A DNA stretch of 60,400 nucleotides from Gemmatimonadales bacterium. GTDB taxonomy: Bacteria; Gemmatimonadota; Gemmatimonadetes; Palauibacterales; Palauibacteraceae. Both the position numbers and the translations under genes were made by a program. The stretch covers positions 1-60,400 of the forward strand of contig VXMR01000124.1 of assembly GCA_009841005.1 (NCBI GenBank). Direction: 5' to 3'. Shown piece after piece: positions 9,538 to 18,676 of the stretch (within the stretch, counting starts at the first letter, position 1; every line of letters starts with the position of its first letter). The notes below the pieces were generated by a model, which saw nothing but the letters and a program-made list of their open reading frames with translations, was not told where the DNA came from and searched no databases.

Positions 9538-10032
9538 TCAGAAGATGATGCTCACCGCACCGTGCCAGGCGAGGTCTTCCAGATCGAGCACCGCGCGGCG
9601 GTACGCTATCCTCAGATTCCCGCCGACCCTTCTGAGGATGTACTCGATCGTGCCGACGTACGGTGCTCCCTCGCCGCTACGGAACCGGTAGACCATGACG
9701 TTCGCGGAGACCCGGAGCTCCCCATCGCCGGCTTCTTCAACGCGCACGTTCGAAACAAAGCGGCGGGTCCGGGACCTCGGACGTTCGCGGTGGGAATGGC
9801 GGCTGCTCAACCGCACGACCCGAGCCCTCAGACGAACGATGTCGTCGTCGATGAACACCAGGTCGCGTCGGGGATCGCCTTCCGGCAGGTCCGTGGAGGG
9901 AACCACGTAACGGGCGTCGTCCGTAAACAGATCGACCCAGTCCTCCAGTTGCCAATCATCCAAGAGCGCCGCTTCCACGAACAGGAACTCCTCCACCATT
10001 CCCCGCAGCGCGGACCTGCCGTTGGCCGTCAT
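9538..10032 (-). CDS. Aromatic-ring-hydroxylating dioxygenase, beta (small) subunit
   Basis: A 164-residue NTF2-like/SnoaL-fold protein of normal beta-subunit length. Typical features are an N-terminal helix (VEEFLFVEAALLDDWQLEDWVDLFTDDARYVVPSTD), a central arginine-rich segment (RLRARVVRLSSRHSHRERPRSRTRRFVSNV) and the C-terminal RIAYRRAVLDLEDL. The beta subunit is structural: it forms an alpha3beta3 hexamer with the Rieske alpha subunit and helps shape the substrate pocket. It overlaps the alpha-subunit gene by ATGA and abuts dctQ with no gap. No ferredoxin or reductase gene is present in the window, so electron supply must come from elsewhere. Confidence 0.85.
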   Translation of the reverse strand: MTANGRSALRGMVEEFLFVEAALLDDWQLEDWVDLFTDDARYVVPSTDLPEGDPRRDLVFIDDDIVRLRARVVRLSSRHSHRERPRSRTRRFVSNVRVEEAGDGELRVSANVMVYRFRSGEGAPYVGTIEYILRRVGGNLRIAYRRAVLDLEDLAWHGAVSIIF

Positions 10033-11402
10033 CGCTCACCCGGCCCGGCAATGCCTCTGTCGTCAGTTTCCGAAACCACCGCGGCTTCCGATTCCGGAGG
10101 CGGCCCGTCCTGTACGTTGGCCCTGTTCAGGCCCTGCATGTGGGCGTGCCACTGCCGCCAGAATCCCCGCATCTGGAGTTCATCCGACGTGCCCGGGCAT
10201 GGATTCAGCATGCCTCTGGAGATGTCGGACCACTCGGTCTCGGTGGCGCGGAAACCGGCCTGGCACGATTCCAGGACTTCCACGTCATCCGGCGTGGCGA
10301 AGCCGCCCGGCCCGAGGAACGTCAGGTAACTGTCGAGCCGGGCGGCCAGCGCGGGACCCGACTCCTCCCTGGGCACGAGATGCCAGGCCGTGACCTCCAT
10401 TCTGTCCGGCGCCACGGGTTCGATGTATCTGATGCTGATGGCCACGAAGTCCATGATCAGCAGGTTCGGATAGATGAGCAGGTTTCGAGAGGTGTCGGCC
10501 ATCCGGTAGGCGCGCGCTTCTCCGTACTTCTCCACCAACCGCCGCCGCACTCGCGAAATGCGCTCCCTGGCCTCCTCTCCGAATATCGGGTGCCAGCGGG
10601 CGATGGGGCGGCCGTTCCGGGATATGTTCTCCGAAACGCAATGGCCGCCGCCCAGGGCTCTCGCGACTCCGGGAGGACGGGCGGAGACCGTGTCCCCACT
10701 GTCGTCCGTCCCAAAACCGGCGATGTAATCCACGTAGGTTCGATGGGTCGGAACCAGGTGGTATCCGTCAAGGCTGTTCTCGGCCAGCAGCTTCCAGTTG
10801 GCCCTGATGGTGTACTTGTTGGAACCGGGAATCACCCGCATCCCGTCCTCGGCCTGGTCGACGACCAGGTCGAGGTAGTCTCGGGCTCCCGCCAGATAGG
10901 TGACCAGGTCTTCGACATGCGGGTTGAAACTCACGAAGAGGAAACCGCAGTAGCTGTCGACCCTGGGTGGTTCCTTGAGGCAGAACTCTTTCCGGTCGAA
11001 GCTCGGCGCGTAGGCATCTTCGCCGGGGACGCCGATCAGATCGCCGTTCGTGTTGAAAGACCAGGCGTGATAGAAGCACTGAAGAACGTTCGCGTTCCCG
11101 GCGTCGCGACGGCAGATCAGGGCGCCGCGGTGCGGACAGGAATTCAGGAACGCCCGTACTCGACCATCCTTGCCGCGTACAAAGAACAGCGGTCGGCCGG
11201 CTACCGTTCGGCGGCGGTAGTCTCCGGGCTTTTCCACCTCCGACTCGTGTCCGAGGTAGACCCAGCAGCGATCGAGAATCCGTGCCCGTTCCTGCTCGAA
11301 CAGATCGACGGACGTCATGGACGACCGGTGGACCCTGAAAACCCCGCGGTCCCGGTCGTCGATGATCAGATCTTTGACGTCCACCGACAGTTCGCCGGCC
11401 AT
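10029..11402 (-). CDS. Rieske non-heme iron oxygenase, alpha (large) subunit
   Basis: A 457-residue catalytic subunit. The Rieske [2Fe-2S] ligands are visible as C89-P-H91-R-G and C109-F-Y-H112. The mononuclear iron site is in ENSLDGYHLVPTH (H215, H220, with D212 as the bridging aspartate), and the third ligand should be an aspartate about 150 residues further on. Such enzymes insert dioxygen into aromatic or other unactivated rings in the cytoplasm, using electrons from a ferredoxin/reductase. The ATG at 11402 directly follows the YciI stop. The neighbouring TRAP genes and the NCS2 permease suggest that substrate uptake and ring oxidation are co-expressed. The exact substrate cannot be read from sequence. 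Confidence 0.92.
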   Translation of the reverse strand: MAGELSVDVKDLIIDDRDRGVFRVHRSSMTSVDLFEQERARILDRCWVYLGHESEVEKPGDYRRRTVAGRPLFFVRGKDGRVRAFLNSCPHRGALICRRDAGNANVLQCFYHAWSFNTNGDLIGVPGEDAYAPSFDRKEFCLKEPPRVDSYCGFLFVSFNPHVEDLVTYLAGARDYLDLVVDQAEDGMRVIPGSNKYTIRANWKLLAENSLDGYHLVPTHRTYVDYIAGFGTDDSGDTVSARPPGVARALGGGHCVSENISRNGRPIARWHPIFGEEARERISRVRRRLVEKYGEARAYRMADTSRNLLIYPNLLIMDFVAISIRYIEPVAPDRMEVTAWHLVPREESGPALAARLDSYLTFLGPGGFATPDDVEVLESCQAGFRATETEWSDISRGMLNPCPGTSDELQMRGFWRQWHAHMQGLNRANVQDGPPPESEAAVVSETDDRGIAGPGER

Positions 11403-11698
11403 CTAGGGACGTCCGGTCATCCAGTCCCACGCGTGGACATGGCATTCGGCGAATACGTTCGCCCTGGCGAAGGGGCTGTCGGCCAGGAACGCGCGCGCCG
11501 CCTCGACCGAGGGAGCCTCCATCACGACCAGCCGCCCGACAACGCTCTCGCCGTCGTCCGCGAGCGTCGGCCCGCCGTGATGCACGACGACACCCGGGTG
11601 GGCCGGATGACTGCGGAGATACTCCAGGAATGCCGCGCGCGTTTCGTCCCGCGCTTGCGCCGCCTAGGCTTATCGGTGATGAATGCCGCCACGTACAT
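11403..11698 (-). pseudogene. YciI-family protein with a one-base frameshift
   Basis: Reading from the ATG at 11698 gives MYVAAFITDKP, a typical YciI start, and then the frame is lost. The shifted frame, which enters after a TAG at 11666..11664, continues as AAQARDETRAAFLEYLRSHP and goes on through HHGGPTLADDGESVVGRLVVMEAPS to the end. Joined, the two parts make a complete YciI/dimeric alpha-beta-barrel protein of about 98 residues with no gap. One missing base near 11665 (CCT-CAG read as CCT-AG) explains the break. A GTG at 11585 could restart a 60-residue fragment, but that would lack the first strand and helix. It is the first gene of the oxygenase/TRAP operon. It may be a true pseudogene, a sequencing error, or recoded. 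Confidence 0.75.
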
Positions 11699-11806
11699 TG
11701 ACGCACCTCTCTGGCCTGTGTCCCATCACGGTTGGTATTCCGCCGCTCAAGCCGTCAAGCTGCGGTCCCGGTTGCGGTTCACGCAACGCTCCCGGAGCGG
11801 CGACCC

Positions 11807-13807
11807 CTACTGGCCGCGGAGGGCATCGATGCGGCGGGCGACCCCCTCTTCATAGCCGGATTCCACGAAGCCTCCGCGCTTGAACTGGATGAACCCCGCC
11901 TGATCCAGGTAGAACGTCGTCGGATAGCCGAGGATCTCGTAGTCCAGGGCAAGGCCCTGTTCATCGAACAGGACCGGGAACGTGAAGCCGCCCTCCTCGA
12001 TCTGGGCGGCAACCTCTTCCCGCGGCGATCCGGCCGTGGCGACGGTGAGGAACACCACATCCTCATCGTCCTCGTACGTCTTCAGGAGTTCGACGAAGTG
12101 CGGGAATTCCTCGATGCACGGACCGCACCATGTCGCCCAGAACTTGAGCACGACGATCTTCCCCTCGAGGTCGCTCAGTCGCCACTCGAATCCGTCCTGG
12201 TCCGCGATCGCGAACTCCGGCGCCTCGCGCTCGATGCGCTGGCCGAGTTCCCGCCGCTCCATCTCCTCCTCCACGACGGGTTGCCGTACCGCGAGCCGCT
12301 CCTCCACGGTCGCCGGGGATAAGTCGGCCGCCGCGGCGGCTTCGTCCGCGAGCGGGCGGAACCGGGATCCGCCGAACGCGATCGCCTCCACGAAGGCATC
12401 CAGAGCCTCCACCGGCCGGTCCGTGCGGAGGAGATGACGCCCGTACTCTCCCAGCGTGGCGGCATCCCGTGACTCGTTCGCCACCTGCTCGAACAACTCG
12501 CCGGCCGCCTCGATCTCCCCGAGTTGGGTGAGCGCGCGAGCCTGGAGGATGAGGGCGCCAGTGATCCCGTCCTGTCGCGACTTCTCCCGCTCATCGCCCT
12601 GGAGACCGGGGTACAGGTATCCCGGGCTGCGGGCGCGAAGGTTCTTCTCGATCGCGATCGCCTCCTCGAGCACGGCCTGGGGCTCGATCCCGAAGTAGAG
12701 CAGGCCACGGAGCGTCGAGAACACGCTCTCCCGCCAGCGGACCGCGTCCATCGAGGCATCGAACAGCTGCCCGGCCGTTTCCGGTTCGAGCGGCGCGTGC
12801 GGCGGTTCGGCCGCGACGGTCGCCGCCCCCCACACGGTCCTGCTGCTCGGTGCATCACCCGTGATCGAAGCGAGCGCGCGCCGTGTCACGACTGTGTGGT
12901 TGCGGTCCATCCACGCGCCGCGTCGCCCGAGGTCCCGTGACTTCAGACCTTCGGCGACGAGACGCGACGGCTCGGCCGTATCGCTTTCGTCAGCATCGCC
13001 GTAGAGGGCCTCCTGGAAATCGAACACCAGGTCCCAGTACCGCGGGTCGTCCGCCAGGTCGCCGCGGTCCGGGGCGGCTTCGAGGCGTTCCAGCCAGCGG
13101 TCCGCGTCGTCTTCCCTCCGAAGCATGCCGAAGTCGTATCCGGCCGCGAGCCGGAACAGGACCGGAGCCGCGATGTCCGGATCGCCTTCGATCTCGGCGG
13201 CGAGCGCGTCGAGCACGACGCCGATCGAATCCCTCACGGCTTCGGCCCGGTCACCCTCCTCCTGATCCGCGAGCGCGACGCGGAGCGCCCCCACCGCGTG
13301 GAGGAGGATCTGGTCGTCCGGCCGAATGGCCTGCACCTCGGCGAGGACCGCGCCGTACGCGTCGAGCTGTCCGAGGTCCGCCGCCGCCTCCTGCCCTTCG
13401 TCGTAGATGACGGGACGGTCCGGCGCGTTCCGGAGCGCTTCGGGGAGGATCTGCAGGATTTTCTCCGCGTACCGCCGGTCCGTCTCGAAGATGCCGGCCC
13501 AGCGAAGGTCGTGGATGTACCCCTCCCAGGCGGCCGAATCGTCGGGTTCGAGCTCAAGCACGCGTTCCCACGCCTGCGCGGCCTCCGCGTGCAGGCTGAA
13601 GTAGCTGGCCAGCTTCGCGTACTGCCGGTGGGCCTGGGCGTCGTCCGGAGCCTCCGTACGCGCCGAGTCGTAGCGGGCCATGGCCTGTTCCAACCGAATC
13701 GCCTCCACGTCCGCGGCCGCGTCCGCCATCAAGTCGGAGTGCGGCCGCGGATCGCCGCACGCCGCAAGCACGGCGAGACTGGCGAGACCGGCCCGGGAGA
13801 GCGTCAT
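11807..13807 (-). CDS. Exported TPR-thioredoxin (TlpA/ResA-like) lipoprotein
   Basis: The ATG at 13807 with a GGAGG site five bases upstream gives 666 residues; an open frame upstream to 13882 is not needed. The N-terminus is a lipoprotein signal ending LAVLAACGD. Residues 30-500 are helical and TPR-like (LEQAMARYDSARTEAPDDAQAHRQYAKLA and similar). The C-terminal 150 residues are a TlpA-type thioredoxin fold with VVLKFWATWCGPC (WCGPC at 560-564) and the cis-proline region LGYPTTFYLD. TlpA/ResA proteins reduce periplasmic disulfides. Here the domain probably receives partners through the TPR region. It is divergent from the sodium symporter gene, and no clear operon partner is visible. Confidence 0.85.
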   Translation of the reverse strand: MTLSRAGLASLAVLAACGDPRPHSDLMADAAADVEAIRLEQAMARYDSARTEAPDDAQAHRQYAKLASYFSLHAEAAQAWERVLELEPDDSAAWEGYIHDLRWAGIFETDRRYAEKILQILPEALRNAPDRPVIYDEGQEAAADLGQLDAYGAVLAEVQAIRPDDQILLHAVGALRVALADQEEGDRAEAVRDSIGVVLDALAAEIEGDPDIAAPVLFRLAAGYDFGMLRREDDADRWLERLEAAPDRGDLADDPRYWDLVFDFQEALYGDADESDTAEPSRLVAEGLKSRDLGRRGAWMDRNHTVVTRRALASITGDAPSSRTVWGAATVAAEPPHAPLEPETAGQLFDASMDAVRWRESVFSTLRGLLYFGIEPQAVLEEAIAIEKNLRARSPGYLYPGLQGDEREKSRQDGITGALILQARALTQLGEIEAAGELFEQVANESRDAATLGEYGRHLLRTDRPVEALDAFVEAIAFGGSRFRPLADEAAAAADLSPATVEERLAVRQPVVEEEMERRELGQRIEREAPEFAIADQDGFEWRLSDLEGKIVVLKFWATWCGPCIEEFPHFVELLKTYEDDEDVVFLTVATAGSPREEVAAQIEEGGFTFPVLFDEQGLALDYEILGYPTTFYLDQAGFIQFKRGGFVESGYEEGVARRIDALRGQ

Positions 13808-13971
13808 GTTTTCCTCCACGCATGGGTTGCGCGCAGAGGGGAACCCGCGCGGGTCCCCCGCCGCCGACACACTAACCGACACCGAATCCTCGGACGATGG
13901 TTGTCAGCGGCCCGTGCGTGCCGGAAGGTAGGTTGCGGGAAGTCGCCCAAACAACGCGAACGGAGGCGTGA

Positions 13972-15477
13972 ATGCCCTCTCCCGTGATCATCGGCGTCGT
14001 GGTCGTCTACCTCCTCTTCCTCCTCGTCATCGGCGTGTGGGGCGGGAAGGAGTCGCACGACGTGAAGGGCTACTACGCGGCGGGCAAGAAACTTCCGTCG
14101 TGGGTCCTCGCGTTCTCGTCCAACGCCACGGGAGAGAGCGCCTGGCTCCTGCTCGGGCTCACGGGAATCGGGTACGCACTGGGCATGCACGCACTGTGGG
14201 TCGTGCTGGGCGAAGTACTCGGCGTCGCGCTGGCCTGGGCCTTCGTGGCGCGGCCGTTCAAGGCGTTCACCGACCGCTACGGTTCGATCACCGTCCCCGA
14301 CTACCTCGAGGACCGCTTCCGGGACAAGACGCACAGCTTCCGCATCGTCGGGGCCGTCATCGTCCTCTCCATGGTCGCCTTCTACGTGGGAGCGCAGCTC
14401 ACGGCGACCGGAAAGGCGTTCGACTCCTTCCTCGGCACCGGCTACGGCGTGGGCGTCGGGCTCGGCCTCGCGGTCGTCCTCTTCTATACCGTCGTGGGCG
14501 GATTCAAGGCCGTGGCGTATTCGGACTTCGCCCAGGGCGTCCTCATGTTCGCGTGCCTCCTCGTCCTGCCGTTCGTCGGCATCGGCGCGGTGGGCGGCTG
14601 GGGCGCGCTGATCGACGGGCTGCGGGCGGCCGAACCGCTCGCCGTGTTCGAGGGCCTGCAGGCGTCCGGCCCGGACCTGCTGCGGCTCGGCGGCGGGCTC
14701 GGATTCACTCCGCTCGGGATCGCGAGCGCGGCCGGGTTCGTGGGCGTCGGACTCGCGTTCCTCGGCGCCCCGCAGCTCCTGGCGCGCTTCCTTGCCGCGC
14801 GCGACCAGCGTGAGATCCGGAAGGCGGGACCGATCGCCGTCGGCTGCATCATCGTGTTCGACATGGGAGCGGTGTTCACCGGGATGGCCGCCCGCGTCCT
14901 CTACCCGGCCCTCGCGGACCCCGAGACGGCGCTCCCCGCCATGGCCGCGGGGCTCCTGCCCGACCTGTTCACGGGCCTCGTCCTCGTCGTGGTCCTCGCC
15001 GCCATCATGTCGACGGCCGATTCCCTGCTCATTCTCGCCTCCGCCGCGGCGGTGCGGGACGTCTATCAGAAGATCTTCCGCCCCGACGCCCGGCAGCGGG
15101 CGCTCTCCGTGCTGGGCAAGGCGGTGACGGTCGTGCTCGGCGTGACCGGACTCCTGCTCGCCCTCACCGCCGAGCGGGCGATCTTCTGGTTCGTCCTCTT
15201 CGCGTGGTCCGGACTCGCGGCGGCGTTCGCCCCGGTCGTCCTGTGCTCGCTCTTCTGGGCCCGAACCACCCGCGCGGGCGCGCTCGCCGGCATGATCGCC
15301 GGTTTCCTCGTGACGATGCTGTGGGTCGTGCTCTTCAAGGAGGGCTTCTACGACCTGTACGAGATGCTCCCGGGCTTCGCGGCGGGCTTCGCCGTCACGA
15401 TCGGCGTCAGCCTGTTCACCCAGCCGCCCGAGGGCGCCCCCGCGGAACTGGCCGCGATCCGCGAGGAGATACGCTAG
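13972..15477 (+). CDS. Sodium:solute symporter (SSS family, PutP-like)
   Basis: A 501-residue integral membrane protein with about 13 hydrophobic helices. Family marks are YYAAGKKLPSWVLAFSSNATGESAWLLLGL near the start, FGSITVPDYLEDRF-like text around residue 105, and the sodium-site region IMSTADSLLILASAAAVRDVYQK. These symporters couple sodium entry to uptake of proline, pantothenate, sialic acid or similar solutes. It resembles the PutP branch, so proline is a reasonable guess but no more. It is followed 35 bp downstream by the large exported propeller gene and may share a transcript with it. The upstream 160-bp region is divergent with the TPR-thioredoxin gene. Confidence 0.87.
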   Translation: MPSPVIIGVVVVYLLFLLVIGVWGGKESHDVKGYYAAGKKLPSWVLAFSSNATGESAWLLLGLTGIGYALGMHALWVVLGEVLGVALAWAFVARPFKAFTDRYGSITVPDYLEDRFRDKTHSFRIVGAVIVLSMVAFYVGAQLTATGKAFDSFLGTGYGVGVGLGLAVVLFYTVVGGFKAVAYSDFAQGVLMFACLLVLPFVGIGAVGGWGALIDGLRAAEPLAVFEGLQASGPDLLRLGGGLGFTPLGIASAAGFVGVGLAFLGAPQLLARFLAARDQREIRKAGPIAVGCIIVFDMGAVFTGMAARVLYPALADPETALPAMAAGLLPDLFTGLVLVVVLAAIMSTADSLLILASAAAVRDVYQKIFRPDARQRALSVLGKAVTVVLGVTGLLLALTAERAIFWFVLFAWSGLAAAFAPVVLCSLFWARTTRAGALAGMIAGFLVTMLWVVLFKEGFYDLYEMLPGFAAGFAVTIGVSLFTQPPEGAPAELAAIREEIR

Positions 15478-15512
15478 TGGTCCGGACTCGACCCTTCGGC
15501 TTCGGAGGCAGC

Positions 15513-18500
15513 ATGTGCGACAGCATTCGCCCACCGGTCGTCCCGCGCCTGGAGCGATTCAGAGCGTCGTTCCTCGCTCTCGCAGCGTTGGGCTTGCTGT
15601 CGTCGGCCGCGAGGCCGGCCGGGCTCGAAGCCCAGGACTACGTCTCGCTCCTGCCTCCCATGGAGTGGCGCTCCATCGGACCGGACCGGGGCGGACGCTC
15701 GATCGCCGTGGCGGGCCACGCCGAGCGGCCGCTCGAGTACTACTTCGGCGCGACGGGTGGAGGTCTGTTCAAGACGACGGATGGCGGGACGACATGGACC
15801 CCGGTGACCGATGGGCAGGTGGGCAGCGCCTCTGTCGGGGCGGTCGCAATGGCCCCCTCCGACCCGGACATCGTCTACATCGGCATGGGCGAGGTGCAGC
15901 TCCGCGCCAACGTCCTCCAGGGCGACGGCGTCTACCGCTCTGACGATGCCGGGAAGACGTGGCGCCACCTCGGTCTCGCCGACACCCACGCGATCGGACG
16001 CATCCGCATCCACCCCACCGACCCGGACCGCGCCTACGTGGCGGCGCTCGGCCATCCCTTCGGTCCCAACCCGGAGCGCGGCGTCTTCCGGACGACCGAT
16101 GGGGGAGACACGTGGGAGAAGGTGCTCTTCCGCGACGAGCGCACGGGAGCCGTCGACCTCGTCCTGGATCCGAGCGATCCGGGCGTCCTGTACGCGACGC
16201 TGTGGCAGGTGTACCGCAAGCCGTGGCGCCTGTGGAGCGGCGGCGAAGGGTCGGGGATCTTCAAGTCCACCGATGGCGGCGACACGTGGACCGAACTCAC
16301 GCGCAGCCCGGGCCTTCCGGACGGCGTGCTCGGCAAGATCACGATTGCCGTGTCCGGCGCGGATCCGGACCGGGTATGGGCGAACCTCGAGGCCGAGCGG
16401 GGCGGGCTGTACCGCTCCGACGACGGGGGCCTGACGTGGACATTCGTCAACGGCCACCGGGACATCTGGCAGCGCGCGTTCTACTTCCAGCGCCTGGTGG
16501 CGGACCCCGTCGACCGGAACACGCTCTACATCCTCAACTTCCGGCTCATGCGCTCGACCGACGGCGGACGGACGCTCGAGAGCGTGCCGGAGACTCACGT
16601 CGACCACCACGACCTGTGGATCGATCCGACGAACCCGCTGCGCATGATCGACGGCAACGACGGAGGTGGCGTCGTCACAGTGAACGGGGGGCGGACGTGG
16701 ACGTCGATGCGGTATCCGACGGCCCAGATCTACCGCCTCGCGACGACTGCCGACTTCCCCTACCACGTGTGCGGCGCGCAGCAGGACAACACCACCGTGT
16801 GCGTGTCCTCCGAGTGGGCGCACCTGCGGGATCCCGCGAGCCCAAGCGCGGAGTGGATGTACCCGGTGGGCGGAGGCGAGAGCGGCTACATCGCGCCGCA
16901 CCCCGCCGACCCCGACATCTTCTACGCGGGCGCGACGAACACGCTCACCCGGTACGACCGCGAGACCGGCGCCGCTACGGACATCCAGCCGTGGCCCCGC
17001 ATCGTCATGGGCGAGCCCGCGCGGGACATGCCCGAGCGGTGGAACTGGACCTATCCGATCGCCGTGTCACCCGTGGCGCCCCACGCGCTGTACGTCGGAT
17101 CCCAACACCTCTGGCGGTCGCTCGATGAGGGTGAGTCGTGGGCGAAGATCAGCCCGGACCTGACCCGCGCCGAACCGGAAACGCTCGACGACTCGGGTGG
17201 CCCGGTCGTGAAGGACCAGGACGGGCCCGAGATCTACGGCACGCTCTACTCGATCGGGCTTTCGCCGCACGACCCGGAAACGATCTGTACCGGATCCGAC
17301 GACGGTCTCGTGCACGTCTCGCGCGATGGGGGTCGCAACTGGCGGGACGTCACGCCGCCCGACATGCCCCCTCACACGCGCGTCATGACCGTGGAGGTGT
17401 CTCCGCATCATCCCGCGAGCGCGCAGGTGGCGGGGATCAGGTACGAGATGGACGACCGGTCGCCGTACGCGTGGAAGACCGACGACTACGGCCGGAACTG
17501 GACCCGGATCGGCGACGGCATTCCCGATGGGGCCTTCGTGCGCGTAATCCGGGAGGATCCGGCGCGCGCCGGACTCCTCTACGCGGACACCGAGCGCGGC
17601 GTGTTCGTTTCCTTCGACGGCGGTTCGAGTTGGAGCGACCTGTCGTTCCGGCTCCCGGATACGCCCGTCACGGGGATATCGGTCGAGGAGCGCGACCTCG
17701 TGATCAGCACGCACGGCCGCTCCTTCTGGGTCCTCGACGACATCGAAACGCTGCGGCAGCTACGGGCGGATGTCGCGACCGCCGACGTACACCTCTTCTC
17801 CCCGGCCAGCGCGGTTCGGCGGTCGATCCCCGCGACGATCGACTTCCGGGTGCGCGCGCCGGAGGTTCACGTGCGACTCGACATCCTGACAGACGACCGC
17901 GAACCCGTCCGCACCCTCGTTGACGAAACGGTAGCCGGAGGCACCCACCGGATCCGCTGGGACCTCCGCTACCCGGGCGCGGTGACGTTCCCGGGGATCG
18001 TCCTCGAGGGCGGCAACCCCGCGTTGGGCCCGTGGGCGCCGCCGGGGCGCTACCTGGCGCTGTTGACGGTCGACGGAACCACGCGAGAGGAGACCTTCGA
18101 GGTGCGCCGCGACCCGAGACTCGGAGACGTGCCCGCCGCTGCCTTCTCCGATCAGTTCCGCCTCGCCATGGCGATCCGCGACGCCGAGAGCCGGGCCAAC
18201 GAGAGCGTCATCCTGGCGCGCGATCTACTCGCCCGGATCGACGCGACCGCCGCGGACATCGAGGACGACGCCCTCCGGGACGAGGCATCCGCCTTCGCGG
18301 CGGCGATCGAGGCGGTCGCGGGAGAACTCTACCAGCTCCGGAACCAGAGCCCGAAGGACAAGATCGCCTTCCCCATCAAGCTCAACGACCGCCTGACCGG
18401 CCTGCGCAGCCACCTGGAGCGGGGAGACGGCACCCCGATCGACGCGTACGAGGCGGTCTTCAACGAGCTGTCCGCGGAGCTGGACGAGCACCTGCGGACC

Positions 18501-18596
18501 CTGGAACGGCTGCTCACCGGCGACCTGCCCCGCCTGAACCGGCACCTCGAGGAAGCGGGTCTCCCGCACGTAGACGTCAGGACCGCGCGCGACTGA
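15513..18596 (+). CDS. Large secreted ASP-box (VPS10/sortilin-like) beta-propeller protein
   Basis: The ATG at 15513 with a GGAGG site gives 1027 residues. The N-terminus has a Sec signal (FLALAALGLLSSAARPAGLEAQ). I count about 11 ASP-box/BNR repeats of the S-x-DGG-x-TW type between residues 80 and 720, for example KTTDGGTTW, RSDDAGKTW, RTTDGGDTW, KSTDGGDTW, RSDDGGLTW, SRDGGRNW and SFDGGSSW. A C-terminal region of about 250 residues has the IRWDLRYPG motif seen in this family and ends in a helical segment. Proteins like this are abundant in Gemmatimonadota and Bacteroidota and are often annotated as glycosyl hydrolases, but no catalytic residues are established. It may act on polymers or in adhesion. 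It is probably co-transcribed with the upstream symporter. Confidence 0.88.
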   Translation: MCDSIRPPVVPRLERFRASFLALAALGLLSSAARPAGLEAQDYVSLLPPMEWRSIGPDRGGRSIAVAGHAERPLEYYFGATGGGLFKTTDGGTTWTPVTDGQVGSASVGAVAMAPSDPDIVYIGMGEVQLRANVLQGDGVYRSDDAGKTWRHLGLADTHAIGRIRIHPTDPDRAYVAALGHPFGPNPERGVFRTTDGGDTWEKVLFRDERTGAVDLVLDPSDPGVLYATLWQVYRKPWRLWSGGEGSGIFKSTDGGDTWTELTRSPGLPDGVLGKITIAVSGADPDRVWANLEAERGGLYRSDDGGLTWTFVNGHRDIWQRAFYFQRLVADPVDRNTLYILNFRLMRSTDGGRTLESVPETHVDHHDLWIDPTNPLRMIDGNDGGGVVTVNGGRTWTSMRYPTAQIYRLATTADFPYHVCGAQQDNTTVCVSSEWAHLRDPASPSAEWMYPVGGGESGYIAPHPADPDIFYAGATNTLTRYDRETGAATDIQPWPRIVMGEPARDMPERWNWTYPIAVSPVAPHALYVGSQHLWRSLDEGESWAKISPDLTRAEPETLDDSGGPVVKDQDGPEIYGTLYSIGLSPHDPETICTGSDDGLVHVSRDGGRNWRDVTPPDMPPHTRVMTVEVSPHHPASAQVAGIRYEMDDRSPYAWKTDDYGRNWTRIGDGIPDGAFVRVIREDPARAGLLYADTERGVFVSFDGGSSWSDLSFRLPDTPVTGISVEERDLVISTHGRSFWVLDDIETLRQLRADVATADVHLFSPASAVRRSIPATIDFRVRAPEVHVRLDILTDDREPVRTLVDETVAGGTHRIRWDLRYPGAVTFPGIVLEGGNPALGPWAPPGRYLALLTVDGTTREETFEVRRDPRLGDVPAAAFSDQFRLAMAIRDAESRANESVILARDLLARIDATAADIEDDALRDEASAFAAAIEAVAGELYQLRNQSPKDKIAFPIKLNDRLTGLRSHLERGDGTPIDAYEAVFNELSAELDEHLRTLERLLTGDLPRLNRHLEEAGLPHVDVRTARD

Positions 18597-18676
18597 TCCA
18601 AACTTGCCATCCGTATGGCGTCATGCGACACTTTACGGAACACGGCTCGAAGATTCCTTCCGGAGGACGTCATCCA

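Noticed and set aside
11403-11585. Treating the 60-residue YciI fragment as an intact gene
   Set aside because: The fragment lacks the first strand and helix, which are found upstream in another frame; a single frameshift explains both.
11660-11670. Programmed frameshifting in the YciI gene
   Set aside because: There is no slippery heptamer, stimulatory hairpin or known family precedent; a lost base is simpler, though not excluded.
15204-15512. Upstream extension of the large propeller protein by 103 codons
   Set aside because: It overlaps the end of the sodium symporter gene out of frame; a good ribosome site and signal peptide begin at 15513.
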